A stretch of 64,000 nucleotides of DNA from an uncultured Gemmataceae bacterium (GTDB lineage: Bacteria; Planctomycetota; Planctomycetia; Gemmatales; Gemmataceae), in assembly GCA_937923405.1 (NCBI GenBank), contig CALDUY010000039.1, forward strand, positions 62,001 through 126,000, given 5' to 3'. This document shows positions 9,010-17,888 of the stretch, piece after piece. The translations under genes were made by a program, and so were the position numbers. Under the pieces are notes generated by a model, which ran no database searches, was not told where the DNA came from, and was given only the letters and a program-made list of their open reading frames with translations. Position 1 is the stretch's first letter, and each line of letters starts with the position of its first letter.

Positions 9010-9506
9010 CATTTCGAGGCTCCTGCGATGCGTGTACCGCGCACCAGAGCGATCCGCCCGCTGCGCGCCAGTTCCAGTATCCCATAGGGCCGCATCAGAT
9101 CGATAAACGCTTCGATCTTGTCCTCGCGACCGGACATTTCGATCATCATCGATTCCAGCCCAATGTCAACGATCCGTCCGCGAAACATCTCGACCAGCAA
9201 GGTGATCTCGACGCGCTGGGCCGCTGCCGCTTTCACCTTGATGAGCATCAAATCGCGCTCTACATAATCTTCGCTGGAAATGTCCTGCACTTTGACCACG
9301 GTGATGATTTTGTCCAGCTGTTTGCGGACTTGCTCCAACACCGCATCATCGCCACGCACTACGAACGTCATGCGAGACAGATTCGGATCCTCGGTCTCAC
9401 CGACGGCGAGACTATCGATGTTGAACCCCCGCGATGCCAGCATGCCGGAGATGTGAGACAAAACGCCAGGCTGATTCTGTACCAACGCCGACAACACATG
9501 TCGCAT
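9009..9506 (-). CDS. ilvH: Acetolactate synthase small (regulatory) subunit
   Basis: About 165 residues starting at MRHVLSALVQNQPGVLSHIS; a GTG at 9521 would add five residues. The N-terminal ACT domain (GVLSHISGMLASRGFNIDSL) binds valine in relatives and gives feedback control of the first common step of branched-chain amino acid synthesis. The C-terminal domain (VEITLLVEMFRGRIVDIG, then IDLMRPYGILELARSGRIAL) is typical of IlvH. The catalytic subunit gene is not in the window. The downstream small gene overlaps by four bases. Confidence 0.95.
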   Translation of the reverse strand: MRHVLSALVQNQPGVLSHISGMLASRGFNIDSLAVGETEDPNLSRMTFVVRGDDAVLEQVRKQLDKIITVVKVQDISSEDYVERDLMLIKVKAAAAQRVEITLLVEMFRGRIVDIGLESMMIEMSGREDKIEAFIDLMRPYGILELARSGRIALVRGTRIAGASK

Positions 9507-9612
9507 TCCAGGGATCTCCACAGGTCAATCGCTCAAGACAAAGTGTGATTATAGATCCCTTGGCCTGATTGTCTGCCCGGCTTGTGCATCTCGCTAAGCG
9601 ATTACGCCCTGG

Positions 9613-10239
9613 TTACTTGGCCGGGCCGCGTGTGTAGTTCTCCAACTCGACGATGATTTTCGGCTGACGTTCCATCTCGATGACCTGCTTAATCATGCCC
9701 ACGTCCTTGGCGAAGTAGTAGGTCAGCGTCACCTTCACCCCGTTGGCCTCCAGATCCTGCCCCGTGACCGTCACTGCTGGGTAGCTGCCATAGGGCACGC
9801 GCACTTCCTTCTCTTCTCCCGCTTTGAACGTGCCCTTGATCGTCTGCTTGACCGTCTTGTCATCTTTGCTCTTGGGGTCGATCATCTCCGCGTCAATCTT
9901 CCACGTCTCGCCGACCTTGGGCGGCAGGCGGAGCAACTCAACGGGCGGCTTCGCCTCCTTACCTTTGGAGGTGTAGCGCACCACCGCCTTATCCGTAACA
10001 CCGACCTCCTCCTCAGCGATGGCCTTGCCTTCAACTAGCGTCTCCAGACGAGCGCGCGGTTTACCGTCTACGGTTTTAATCTCAGCGACTTTCACTTGAT
10101 AGCGATTATCTCCGATCCGATAAGTCCAAATATTGCCGACTGAGAGCGGATAGTACGGCGTGTCCGGCATTTTGCTATCCTGAGCGACAACGATTCCGCA
10201 CAGGAGAATAACGACACCCAGTGAAAGAAGAGATCGCAT
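9613..10239 (-). CDS. Secreted protein of unknown function
   Basis: 208 residues from the ATG at 10239, which has a GGAG box about eight bases upstream. The N-terminus is a signal peptide (MRSLLSLGVVILLCGIVVAQ). The mature part starts with YYPLSVGNIWTYRIGDN, a motif seen in many planctomycete exported proteins whose 'PL.VG..W.Y' segment starts a beta-sandwich. No catalytic motif is seen. It stands alone between ilvH and the divergent PEP-CTERM gene. Confidence 0.72.
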   Translation of the reverse strand: MRSLLSLGVVILLCGIVVAQDSKMPDTPYYPLSVGNIWTYRIGDNRYQVKVAEIKTVDGKPRARLETLVEGKAIAEEEVGVTDKAVVRYTSKGKEAKPPVELLRLPPKVGETWKIDAEMIDPKSKDDKTVKQTIKGTFKAGEEKEVRVPYGSYPAVTVTGQDLEANGVKVTLTYYFAKDVGMIKQVIEMERQPKIIVELENYTRGPAK

Positions 10240-10254
10240 GGCGGATAACTCCAA

Positions 10255-10653
10255 AATTTTTTCTCATCTCCGTCGTCAACATACCGTTGCGACCGAACTT
10301 CGGAAAGAGTGCCGCCTTCCCTCCGCTGTCAGAGATACTAAGTGCTTGTCCCAGAAGCGAGTATCGCGAGTTACAGTCGGTGAAACGCGGTAAACTCGTC
10401 GCGAGTCGCTGACTCTGGGCAATCGTGAAGGCTTAATGCAGAAGGATATTCTTCACAGATTTTACATACCAATCCAACAATCTAATACTATTTATATGCA
10501 CGTCGCCTATCCGCTGATTCCGCGCTTGGCCAAAGCCAAGGAACTCTCCCAGCGCGTTATGGGTTGAACAGAATTAGCCGGTCATTCATTTCCAGCATGA
10601 ATGGCCGACCGACGTCCAATTTGCGCGCTCTTGCCGCGCGAAGGAGATTGCAG
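10255..10653. other. Intergenic region with possible promoter for the PEP-CTERM gene
   Basis: 399 bases without a gene. An AT-rich part near 10440-10500 contains TTTACA, a 16-base gap and TAATAC, a weak promoter match on the plus strand. Two short inverted repeats lie near 10585-10640, including CGCGC..GCGCG just before the ribosome binding site. Confidence 0.3.
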
Positions 10654-11919
10654 ATGAAACGCTATCAATTGACTTTCTTCAAATGGTTGTGTGTGGCTTA
10701 TGCAGTAACATTTGCATCCTTGTCCCAAGCTGGACCATTCAATCCTAATAATTTGGTGGTAGAGCGTATTGGTGGCGACGCCAGTTTTGGCGGCTCCGCC
10801 ACGACTCCTACTTCCGCAGCTACAGCAGTATTCGTGGATGAATTCACCAAATCTACTGGACAAACTTCACCCGTCCAAACAATTGCACTTCCGACAAGTG
10901 TATCTGGCAGCAATCTACGCTTAACCGATAGCGGCACTGCTACTTCGAACGGCTACCTGACACTTTCAACCGACGGACGCACACTGGTTTTGAGTGGTTA
11001 TAACGCGGACGTTGGCACAACTGGCGTAGCTGGATCGAATCCGGCTACAATCACCCGAACCGTGGGGCGAATTGACCAATATGGTAATGTGGATACCTCG
11101 ACTGGGTTCAACAATGGCCCAAATGGCAATTTTCGTAGTGTTGCCTCAGATGGAAAAAATTATTGGGTAACTGCCGAAGGCTCGACATCGAATTTCGGCG
11201 TTGGATTAATTTCCAGTCCAGGTTCAGTGGCTGCGGCAACGAATATCGCTAACGGCAATATTCGAAACATTCAAATTTTCAATAATCGCATGTTCGTCAG
11301 TTCGGGATCCGCTACGCCAGGACAAGGCATTCATGCGGTCAACCAAGGCGGCCCCCCTCCAATAACTTCCTCTGCATTGACTCAAATTATTACTGGAACC
11401 GCTGCGGGAGGGAGTGGCAACATGAGTCCCTACTCCTTTTTCATGCTAAGCACCACTGGGGCAACAACCGGCAATTACGACAATTCTGGTTTGGATCGGT
11501 TGTACATTGCCGACGACCGAACAATTGCTAATGGTGGTGGCTTGCATCGCTTTGATTGGAATAACACTTCCTCATCATGGGTCTATCAGTATACCATTCA
11601 AAGTGGCATCACAACCGGTTTGCGTGGTCTCACAGGAGAATTGGTAAGTGGCAATGTTGTTCTGTATGCGACCACAGTCGGAGTCACGAGCGGATCTTCT
11701 CAAGGAAATGCTCTAGTCACGGTTACGGATACGGGGGCGTCCTCTACCTTCGCAACCATCATTAACTCACCGACCAATACGTTTTTCCGTGGCGTGGCCT
11801 TCACGCCGGTGCCCGAGCCGAGCAGCATCCTGCTGTGTGGGTTTGCCGGCGTCAGTTTCGCGGGCGTGGCCTATCGTCGCTATCGCCGCAATCAGCGTCA
11901 AACCAACGAGACGATCTGA
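10654..11919 (+). CDS. PEP-CTERM sorting-domain exported protein
   Basis: 421 residues from the ATG at 10654 with AAGGAG nine bases upstream. A signal peptide (residues 1-25, ending SQA) leads into a Thr/Ser/Asn/Gly-rich beta protein with propeller-like repeats. The C-terminus has VPEPSSILL, a hydrophobic stretch and an RRYRR basic end, which is the PEP-CTERM anchor that exosortase systems recognise and cleave. The gene is richer in AT and in Asn/Thr codons than its neighbours, as is common for exported proteins; recent transfer is possible. Its role is unknown; matrix or surface attachment is the usual guess for the class. Confidence 0.88.
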   Translation: MKRYQLTFFKWLCVAYAVTFASLSQAGPFNPNNLVVERIGGDASFGGSATTPTSAATAVFVDEFTKSTGQTSPVQTIALPTSVSGSNLRLTDSGTATSNGYLTLSTDGRTLVLSGYNADVGTTGVAGSNPATITRTVGRIDQYGNVDTSTGFNNGPNGNFRSVASDGKNYWVTAEGSTSNFGVGLISSPGSVAAATNIANGNIRNIQIFNNRMFVSSGSATPGQGIHAVNQGGPPPITSSALTQIITGTAAGGSGNMSPYSFFMLSTTGATTGNYDNSGLDRLYIADDRTIANGGGLHRFDWNNTSSSWVYQYTIQSGITTGLRGLTGELVSGNVVLYATTVGVTSGSSQGNALVTVTDTGASSTFATIINSPTNTFFRGVAFTPVPEPSSILLCGFAGVSFAGVAYRRYRRNQRQTNETI

Positions 11920-11981
11920 ACCATCGCTCACGCCCAAAGTAGGGGAATGAGTCGCTGCCGGTTCAAGCCTATGTGAGAAAA

Positions 11982-12038
11982 GCACGGGCTAAAGCCCGCG
12001 GCTACCCACACCGGTAGTCGCGGGCTTTAGCCGGCGTG
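11982..12038. repeat. REP-like intergenic repeat, copy 1
   Basis: An inverted repeat made of GGGCTAAAGCCCGCGGCTACC and its complement GGTAGTCGCGGGCTTTAGCC. It lies between the convergent PEP-CTERM gene and the 12069-12815 gene. Copies 2 to 5 are listed below. Confidence 0.85.
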
Positions 12039-12068
12039 TGTGAAGCGTGGGCTTGATCCGGTGAGTTC

Positions 12069-12815
12069 TTACTGCTTGGCGGCGATGGTCTGAGCTAGTG
12101 GTCGCACGATCGCTGGAATGATGTGCGAGTCAACCAAGTCTTGTAGCACACGTCGCTGATTGCGGTACGATTCCACAAAATCTTTGTAGGGTTGTCGTCC
12201 CCAGTACTGTCGGACCGTGAAGTAAACACTGATCGGGGCATCGGGAAATTGGCCGGTACGGATCTGGTAGGCGTTGGTCCGCGTCTCGATCGACAACCGA
12301 CATTGCAGCCGACAGGCCTCATCCAAAGCCAGCATGACCGTCGGTTCGTAATTGATGACCTTGGTCCCAGGCAGATCGAGCAGTTTGCCCAACGTGGTGT
12401 TCAAGCCGAGAGCCTCGGCGACGACTTCATCGTGGTTGCCGTTGTACATAAAATCGAAGGCGAACAGCACGTCGATTGCCTCGCAGTCTAGCGGGTTGAA
12501 GTCGAGATGATACGGCGAAACCTCCAAAACGTATTCATGGAGTTTATCGGCCTCGTCCAAATCTGGCGGATTGACATAGCCGGCACAGAGTCGGCGTGAC
12601 TCTAACGTGACCCAGCGGTAGCTCCCCTGCTCACGATCCTCTTCGAGTACGAATTCGCCGGATTCGCGGTGATCGAAATCGGTCAGTTGGGGAAAAGATT
12701 TCCGCAGTCCGTCAAAGTAATGGAGGACCGTCTCCCGCCGATTCGGAAGATCCATCTTCGTGTTCACATAGCTGTAGACTCCGAAGTCATCGCACAACGA
12801 ACTGTAGGGATTCAT
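12069..12815 (-). CDS. Conserved-looking cytosolic protein of unknown function
   Basis: 248 residues from the ATG at 12815, with AGGA about seven bases upstream. It has no signal sequence or membrane helix and is rich in Asp, Glu, Tyr and Arg. Readable segments include LEVSPYHLDFNPLDCEAIDVLFAFDFMYNGNHDEV and ISVYFTVRQYWGRQPYKDF. A mixed alpha/beta fold is likely. I recognise no catalytic motif or family. Codon use matches its neighbours, so it is probably a real gene. Confidence 0.72.
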   Translation of the reverse strand: MNPYSSLCDDFGVYSYVNTKMDLPNRRETVLHYFDGLRKSFPQLTDFDHRESGEFVLEEDREQGSYRWVTLESRRLCAGYVNPPDLDEADKLHEYVLEVSPYHLDFNPLDCEAIDVLFAFDFMYNGNHDEVVAEALGLNTTLGKLLDLPGTKVINYEPTVMLALDEACRLQCRLSIETRTNAYQIRTGQFPDAPISVYFTVRQYWGRQPYKDFVESYRNQRRVLQDLVDSHIIPAIVRPLAQTIAAKQ

Positions 12816-13144
12816 GTTCCGGTCCTTTTACTACGGTGGGTCGTGGGGGTGGCCTCGACGCCTGGGGAACTGTTTCGCTAGCGAGTCAAGAGTCGCCTAC
12901 CGGCACCAAAGCAGACCGACAGCAACCGGCGAAACCTGGAGATACCAGGAAGACAGCGTCCCAACTGACATTGTTCGGTTTTTTGTCGGCAGATGCAAGG
13001 GCCGTAGCGAACTTTCACATCGCCAGGATCGATTTCCAGCCGGAATCGGTCGGATCCTCAACCAGGATAGGACAAGAAAAAACCCCGAGATAGCTGTCGC
13101 GGGGAACACAGCCGTCTCGGGGTCGGCGGAAAAGTGGCGAGCGG
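12816..13144. other. Intergenic region
   Basis: 329 bases between two minus-strand genes. Apart from the terminator at 13076-13122 I see nothing that can be named. Confidence 0.5.
13076..13122 (-). terminator. Rho-independent terminator
   Basis: Read on the minus strand, CCCCGAGACGGCTGT pairs with ACAGCTATCTCGGGG and is followed by TTTTTTC. It lies 22 bases after the stop of the 13145-13417 gene. Confidence 0.88.
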
Positions 13145-13417
13145 TCACGCGCTACGAGCCAACTTCGCCTTGACGGGCATGGTCAGATTGGACTGATGCA
13201 GCCACTTGCCGGCATCGGGAGCGCCGTGCCATTTTTGCAGGGAGATCGAGCGAACGTGTTCACGTTCCTCATCGTCGAGTACTTCAAAGAACGCTGGAGC
13301 AAAATTGCTGCGTACCTGCGTGGAAGAGCGACCCAAATAAAGCAATCGATCGGTGCGATCGTCAAAGACCGCGACAGCCCGCCAACACTGAGGTTTTTCT
13401 TCGGTTTGGTAAAACAT
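13145..13417 (-). CDS. Small protein of unknown function
   Basis: 90 residues. A strong AAGGAGGG box stands nine bases before the ATG at 13417, and a good terminator follows the stop, so this is an independent short transcript. The sequence is soluble and Trp/Arg-rich (QCWRAVAVFDDRTDRLLYLG, then KWHGAPDAGKWLHQ). No family is recognised. The signals suggest it is well expressed. Confidence 0.75.
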   Translation of the reverse strand: MFYQTEEKPQCWRAVAVFDDRTDRLLYLGRSSTQVRSNFAPAFFEVLDDEEREHVRSISLQKWHGAPDAGKWLHQSNLTMPVKAKLARSA

Positions 13418-13627
13418 GGCAATGACCCTCCTTGGCCAGGTGGAAACGGGGATAAGTGATTATTTTGTTGACCAATGGAAATAAAGTCAAGAGTGAAACG
13501 AACCGGCGCAGAAAAGGCAGTCTAGAGAAACTCCAACCGAAGAAGAGGAAATGGACTAGCAAGAGGAGACAGGAAGCTCACCATCCAGTCTCCGCTGGCG
13601 AGATGTAAATCTTCTTTCACAGCTCCA

Positions 13628-13729
13628 GGAAAAATCGAACACGGAGTTTTTGCTCGAATCCCCACGAAGAAGCACCGTTTAATCGAGGCACTCTGGGGGG
13701 AGATCCGAGTCGCAAGACTCCGTGTTCGT
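13628..13729 (-). terminator. Long hairpin terminator after the RRM gene
   Basis: Arms at 13636-13653 and 13712-13728 match (CGAACACGGAGT with GCAAGACTCCGTGTTCG on the other side). On the minus strand the second arm is followed by ATTTTTCC. The loop is about 58 bases, unusually long. The rest of 13418-13746 holds nothing I can name. Confidence 0.55.
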
Positions 13730-13746
13730 TGCTGGAAAGAAAGAGT

Positions 13747-14097
13747 TTACTCGTAGCCGCCGCCGTAGCCGCCACCACCACCGTAGCCGCCGCGTCCACC
13801 GCCACCACCGTAGCCGCCTCGACCGCCTCCGCCTCCACCAGCACGCGGTTCACGCGGCTGGGCCTCGTTGACACGGAGACGCCGTCCACGGAACGGCTTG
13901 TCGTGCAAGCCGTCGATTGCCGCCTGAGCTTCGGCATCGTTGGGCATTTCCACAAAGCCAAAACCACGAGATCGGCCGGTCTCTCGATCGGAGACGACCT
14001 GAGCACGCTGCACCTGGCCGAACTCCTGGAAGAGTTGCAGCAGGTCGTCGGACGTGGAATCCCACGTGAGATTGCCGACGTAAATATTCTTCGCCAT
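13747..14097 (-). CDS. RRM-type RNA-binding protein with glycine-rich tail
   Basis: 116 residues from ATG 14097, preceded by GAAAGG. One RNA recognition motif covers residues 1-80: RNP2 is IYVGNL and RNP1 is RGFGFVEM, both intact. A tail of about 30 residues is made of Gly, Tyr and Arg repeats (GGGRGGYGGG). This design equals the cold-inducible RRM proteins of cyanobacteria and other bacteria, which bind RNA and may act as chaperones. A promoter about 540 bases upstream implies a long leader, which would fit post-transcriptional control. Confidence 0.93.
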   Translation of the reverse strand: MAKNIYVGNLTWDSTSDDLLQLFQEFGQVQRAQVVSDRETGRSRGFGFVEMPNDAEAQAAIDGLHDKPFRGRRLRVNEAQPREPRAGGGGGGRGGYGGGGGRGGYGGGGGYGGGYE

Positions 14098-14632
14098 CAG
14101 AAAACCTTTCCCAAGCCTGGCCGGAGAGGCCATTGTTCGTTACCGACCTTGAAGCGAGACCGCCCGTCTCTTCCGGTCTCCTTCTCTCATCCCGTGTAGA
14201 AGGGAACCGTTGCTTCCGAGTCAGAACGAGGCACAAGTCCAATACAAAACGGATGTTAACTGCCAATTTGCGTTCCTCGCTGAGGGACGAGAAACTGCTG
14301 TTGTCGAGGCCAAACCGGCGACCAACCTAGGCACCATCGCCCCAGGCGCGGCCCTACCGCGGCGCTTGTGGAGGAACAGTCGAGATCAGTTCCAGTACGG
14401 CGATGCCACGTTACCGGACACCATTGATCACCTGCCCCGGTCGTTCGACCGTGCTGATCCTGGTTCGCCATCGCTCGATCTTTCGGGGAGTGGCCTCAAG
14501 AGATGCAACAACCATCGAAAAATGCAGAGCCAACAGGGCGCGAGCAAGTCAACTTGAACAAACAATCGGGATAGGCCGGGATGCGTCTCCTGTCTCCTGC
14601 TGACAATCTGTACCAGCACAGCTTGTCAGACA
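14098..14632 (-). other. Putative long 5' leader of the RRM gene
   Basis: No gene is seen in this stretch. The best minus-strand promoter (14641-14669) predicts a leader of about 535 bases. Long leaders are known for cold-shock and RRM genes in other bacteria. I did not find a distinct fold by eye. Confidence 0.4.
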
Positions 14633-14635
14633 AGC
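14621..14635. promoter_or_regulatory. Palindrome at the predicted RRM transcription start
   Basis: GCTTGTCAGACAAGC is a perfect 7+1+7 inverted repeat lying directly after the minus-strand -10 box. The position suits an operator. No regulator is identified. Confidence 0.4.
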
Positions 14636-14638
14636 AGG

Positions 14639-14669
14639 ATTATATACCAACCTCCTAGTCCAGTGTAAA
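14639..14669 (-). promoter_or_regulatory. Putative sigma-70-type promoter of the RRM gene
   Basis: On the minus strand TTTACA (14669-14664) is followed after 17 bases by TATATAAT (14646-14639). Confidence 0.5.
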
Positions 14670-14712
14670 GGGCTAAATCCTACTTTTTCGTTCTTTCCTA
14701 TCAGGAATCGTC

Positions 14713-15486
14713 ATGGCTAGCTCTCTCAAACAGGCCTTACGCCAACCCGGTCTGATCCGTCTGCTCGGCGTGGGCCAACTCTGCCATCCCAAACTGATCG
14801 AACTCGTCGCCTACACGGGAGGCTACCACGGCGTTTGGCTCGATCAAGAACATGTTGGCCTGACCATTCCCCAGATCGAGGAGGCCACCCGCGCCTGCCG
14901 CGCCTCCGGCCTCGACGTTTTTGTTCGCCTGCACTCCACTGACTATGCCACAGTCATGCGCGTGTTGGAAGCCGGTTCCAGCGGCATGATGATCTCGATG
15001 GTACGCACCGTCGAGCAGGTCCACAACCTGGTTCGCTGGGCCAAGTTTCATCCCGTGGGCGAACGCGGCGTCAACGGCACCGGCGTAGATGGCCGATACG
15101 GCTCGATGGCGTTTTCGCAGTATCTCCAACAGGCCAACGAGCGCGTCTTGCTCGGCGTGCAGATCGAACATGACGATGCCGTCCAGGCCATTGAGCTAAT
15201 CGCCGCTGTTCCGGAGATTGACTTTCTGTTTCTGGGTCCTGCGGACTTGTCCCAATCGATGGGCATTCCCGGCGAATGGGACCATCCGCGCCTGTGGGCC
15301 GCCATCGAGCGCGTCGCCTCCGTGTGCGCTGCTCGCTCACTAGCTTGGGGAATCCTGCCCCTCAACCCCGCCTTCGCCAAACGCTGCGTCGATCTCGGGT
15401 GCAAGATGCTCAGCATCGGCATCGACATGTGGTTGATTCGCAAAGGAATCCTCGCCTATAAACAGGAGTACGCCGATCTGTTTTAG
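14713..15486 (+). CDS. HpcH/HpaI-family aldolase
   Basis: 257 residues with the TIM-barrel signatures of the class II pyruvate aldolase family: VWLDQEHVGL near residue 41, VRLHSTDY, a metal-binding Glu in GVQIEHDDAV, and Asp in FLGPADLSQSMG. Members cleave 4-hydroxy-2-oxo acids to pyruvate and an aldehyde using a divalent metal. The usual catalytic Arg can be matched to the VFVRLHS region. No pathway neighbour indicates the substrate. The start has only a weak ribosome binding site (TCAGGA). Confidence 0.88.
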   Translation: MASSLKQALRQPGLIRLLGVGQLCHPKLIELVAYTGGYHGVWLDQEHVGLTIPQIEEATRACRASGLDVFVRLHSTDYATVMRVLEAGSSGMMISMVRTVEQVHNLVRWAKFHPVGERGVNGTGVDGRYGSMAFSQYLQQANERVLLGVQIEHDDAVQAIELIAAVPEIDFLFLGPADLSQSMGIPGEWDHPRLWAAIERVASVCAARSLAWGILPLNPAFAKRCVDLGCKMLSIGIDMWLIRKGILAYKQEYADLF

Positions 15487-15667
15487 AGAAAATAGTTGCG
15501 CCCGTTTCGCCCCGAGCCGTGCTCGAAGCCAAACCAGCGTGCTCTGCAGCGCGCAGCGACCGTCCCTCGGCGGCTCGGTCGTCGCCACAACGGTATCGGA
15601 TGGTCTAGGTCGGCGCTGCTGGTTAGCACGCTTCCGACTTTGCTTCGGGTACGATACACTGAAACGC

Positions 15668-17272
15668 ATGTCTGTTCGCATCTCCAATCTGCGGTTACCG
15701 ATCGAGGAGCCTGAAACGGCGCTTCAGTTTCGGCTGGCGCGACTACTCGGCCAGAGTAGGAATACGCCAGTTCGATACCGTATCCTGCGTAAAGCTCTCG
15801 ATGCTCGCGATGCCGAGGCGTTGGCCTTTGTCTATACGGTCGAGGCGATCGTGGCCGACGAAGGGGCGGCTTTGGCTAGTCTGCGCAAACATCGCCAGTT
15901 GCGTGTGGATTACTACCGGGAAGAGCCGTTCGTCATGCCGTCCGCGGGAACGACACCACTGAACGAACGGCCCGTGATAGTTGGCTCCGGTCCGGGAGGG
16001 TTGGCAACGGCTTACTTCCTGGCTGAGCAGGGCTACCGCCCCTTGGTGCTGGAACGTGGCAAACGGGTCAACGAACGCATCCATGACGTGCAGGCGTTCG
16101 ACAAGGGTGGTCCGCACAATCCGGAGAGTAATTATCTCTTTGGTGAGGGTGGAGCTGGTACCTTCTCCGACGGTAAACTGACCTATCGTGGCACCGGTCC
16201 GGACGTGCGTCGTGTTTTAGAACTCTTCGCCGAGTGCAAAGGCAAGCCATCAATCCTCTACGATGCTCGGCCCCACCTGGGCAGCAATCGCTTACCGGCA
16301 GTGGTCAAAGCATTACGACGGCGGATCGAGCAACTCGGCGGCGAGGTGCGGTTCTCCTGTCGCGTCGAGGATCTGGACTTGCGCGACGGAAGCGTTCACG
16401 GCGTGATGACCTCGTCGGGCTATTTGCCTTGCTCGGTGGTGGTGCTGGCAATTGGTCATAGTGCCCGCGACACCTACGAGATGCTCCTGCGGCGCGGTGT
16501 GCCGATGGAGCGAAAACCGTTCCAGATGGGACTACGCATCGAACAACCGCAGGAACTGGTCAATCGCGTCCACTACGGCGAGGCGCGGTTGGAGGAGGTG
16601 TTGGGAGCGGCAAGCTATTCGCTGGTGGCCAACGGCAAGCACGATCTGTTCACGTTCTGCATGTGTGCAGGCGGCTACATCATGCCTAGCGTCTCCGATC
16701 CTGGGCACTTTTGCACCAACGGCATGAGTCTGTCCAAGCATGATTCGCCGTATGCCAACAGCGGCCTAGTGGTCACGGTGCCCCTCGAAGCGTTCGAGGG
16801 CGACGACGTGTTGGCGGGTGTTCGCTTGCAGCAGCGTTATGAAAGACGCGCATTCGAGATCGGCAAAGGAGAATATATCTGCCCGATCCAGCGAGCACTC
16901 GACTTCCTGGCCGACCGACCCAGCGAAGGAGCGATCCTCAGCAGCTATCCGCGCGGCACGATCCTGGCTCGAGTCGCGGAATTGGTTCCGCCTTTGGTGC
17001 TGGAGGCACTGCGACACGGCCTACCGATCATGGAGGATCGTTGGCAGGGGCGTTTTCTCCGCGAGGCGACCCTGGTCGGTCCCGAGGGGCGCGGCAGCGC
17101 TCCAGTGCGGATCGTGCGTCAGGAGGTTTCGCGCCAATCGCCGGGCATCTCTGGTCTGTATCCGGTCGGCGAAGGAGCTGGCTACGCGGGCGGTATTGTC
17201 AGCGCTGCGGTCGATGGCCTCCGCACGGCCAAGGCGATCGTGGCCCGCTACGCCCGGTTGGATCAACCGTAG
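15668..17272 (+). CDS. FAD-dependent oxidoreductase (HI0933/Rossmann-type, BFD-like)
   Basis: 534 residues from ATG 15668. An N-terminal domain of about 90 residues precedes an FAD Rossmann fold (VIVGSGPGGLATAYFLAEQ, then LVLERG). Further typical parts are the segment NYLFGEGGAGTFSDGKL and the C-terminal dinucleotide motif GLYPVGEGAGYAGGIVSAAVDGL. This is the widespread 'NAD(FAD)-utilizing dehydrogenase' family, whose substrate is mostly unknown. A CMCAGG motif is visible. A longer in-frame extension to 15539 exists but lacks a good start. Confidence 0.88.
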   Translation: MSVRISNLRLPIEEPETALQFRLARLLGQSRNTPVRYRILRKALDARDAEALAFVYTVEAIVADEGAALASLRKHRQLRVDYYREEPFVMPSAGTTPLNERPVIVGSGPGGLATAYFLAEQGYRPLVLERGKRVNERIHDVQAFDKGGPHNPESNYLFGEGGAGTFSDGKLTYRGTGPDVRRVLELFAECKGKPSILYDARPHLGSNRLPAVVKALRRRIEQLGGEVRFSCRVEDLDLRDGSVHGVMTSSGYLPCSVVVLAIGHSARDTYEMLLRRGVPMERKPFQMGLRIEQPQELVNRVHYGEARLEEVLGAASYSLVANGKHDLFTFCMCAGGYIMPSVSDPGHFCTNGMSLSKHDSPYANSGLVVTVPLEAFEGDDVLAGVRLQQRYERRAFEIGKGEYICPIQRALDFLADRPSEGAILSSYPRGTILARVAELVPPLVLEALRHGLPIMEDRWQGRFLREATLVGPEGRGSAPVRIVRQEVSRQSPGISGLYPVGEGAGYAGGIVSAAVDGLRTAKAIVARYARLDQP

Positions 17273-17303
17273 TCGGAAACCTAGTGGGTTCTGGATAAGA
17301 AAA

Positions 17304-17414
17304 GGAGTTATGCAGTTGGAACGTTGGGGCGTATTTTTTCTTCCTTCTCTCTCTTCACATAGATAGAGAGGCAGAGGGGAACTAAATCTCACAGGCTCTC
17401 AACTAGATAACTCC
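17304..17414. repeat. MITE-like element, copy A
   Basis: Ends GGAGTTATGCAGTTGG and (other strand) GGAGTTATCTAGTTGA form terminal inverted repeats. The centre carries CTCTCTC..TAGAGAG, a decayed form of the core seen in copies B and C. It has no coding capacity. Confidence 0.6.
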
Positions 17415-17539
17415 TCCACCTATTTTAGGTCCTTAGTTTATCCACTTTTTCAGGGTTCGGTGTTTCATCAAGATCCTGGCTTGATCTGGTCGATCTCTGA
17501 CGTAGGATAATATACCCACATTTCAGGAGGGAGGACGGT

Positions 17540-17863
17540 ATGAGCTGTCAGAGTCACTCCGACCACAAGCATCAACATAACGAAGGCTGTGGTCACACAC
17601 GGATTCAGCACGATGGACACGTGGACTTCGTTCATGACGGCCATCTGCACAAGGCCCACGATGGCCACTACGACGAATGCAAGATTGAAGTGTCGGCGAC
17701 CAATCCAATCGCTTGCACGCCGATCGAATGCTCCTGCGATCACGAAGGCTGCGGCCATGAACAAGTGCCGCACGGTGATCACCTCGATTATCTCGTCAAT
17801 GGTCGATTGCACCATCCGCATGGGGATCACTGCGACGATCACGGCCCGGTCGCGGTCGTCTGA
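17540..17863 (+). CDS. His-rich metal-binding small protein
   Basis: 107 residues behind a very strong GGAGGGAGG box. More than 20 His, with Asp and Cys, are arranged in two related units: GCGHTRIQHDGHVDFVHDGH and GCGHEQVPHGDHLDYLVNGR, each ending with H..HDGH/H..HGDH and an Asp/Cys cluster. There is no membrane segment, although relatives are sometimes called 'zinc transporter permease'. It probably binds or buffers zinc, nickel or copper in the cytoplasm (inference). It is monocistronic, between a MITE copy and a large hairpin. Confidence 0.85.
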   Translation: MSCQSHSDHKHQHNEGCGHTRIQHDGHVDFVHDGHLHKAHDGHYDECKIEVSATNPIACTPIECSCDHEGCGHEQVPHGDHLDYLVNGRLHHPHGDHCDDHGPVAVV

Positions 17864-17888
17864 ACTCGTTCGCAAATCAGAAGTTTCG

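Noticed and set aside
12192..12491. Open frame on the plus strand inside the 12069-12815 gene
   Set aside because: No ribosome binding site, codon pattern is that of the antisense of a better gene.
13757..13850. Tandem repeat array in the GGC/GTA-rich stretch
   Set aside because: It is the coding sequence of the Gly/Tyr-rich tail of the RRM protein, not a separate repeat element.
14256..14603. Several open frames between the RRM gene and the aldolase gene
   Set aside because: None has a ribosome binding site or a protein-like composition; they overlap on both strands.
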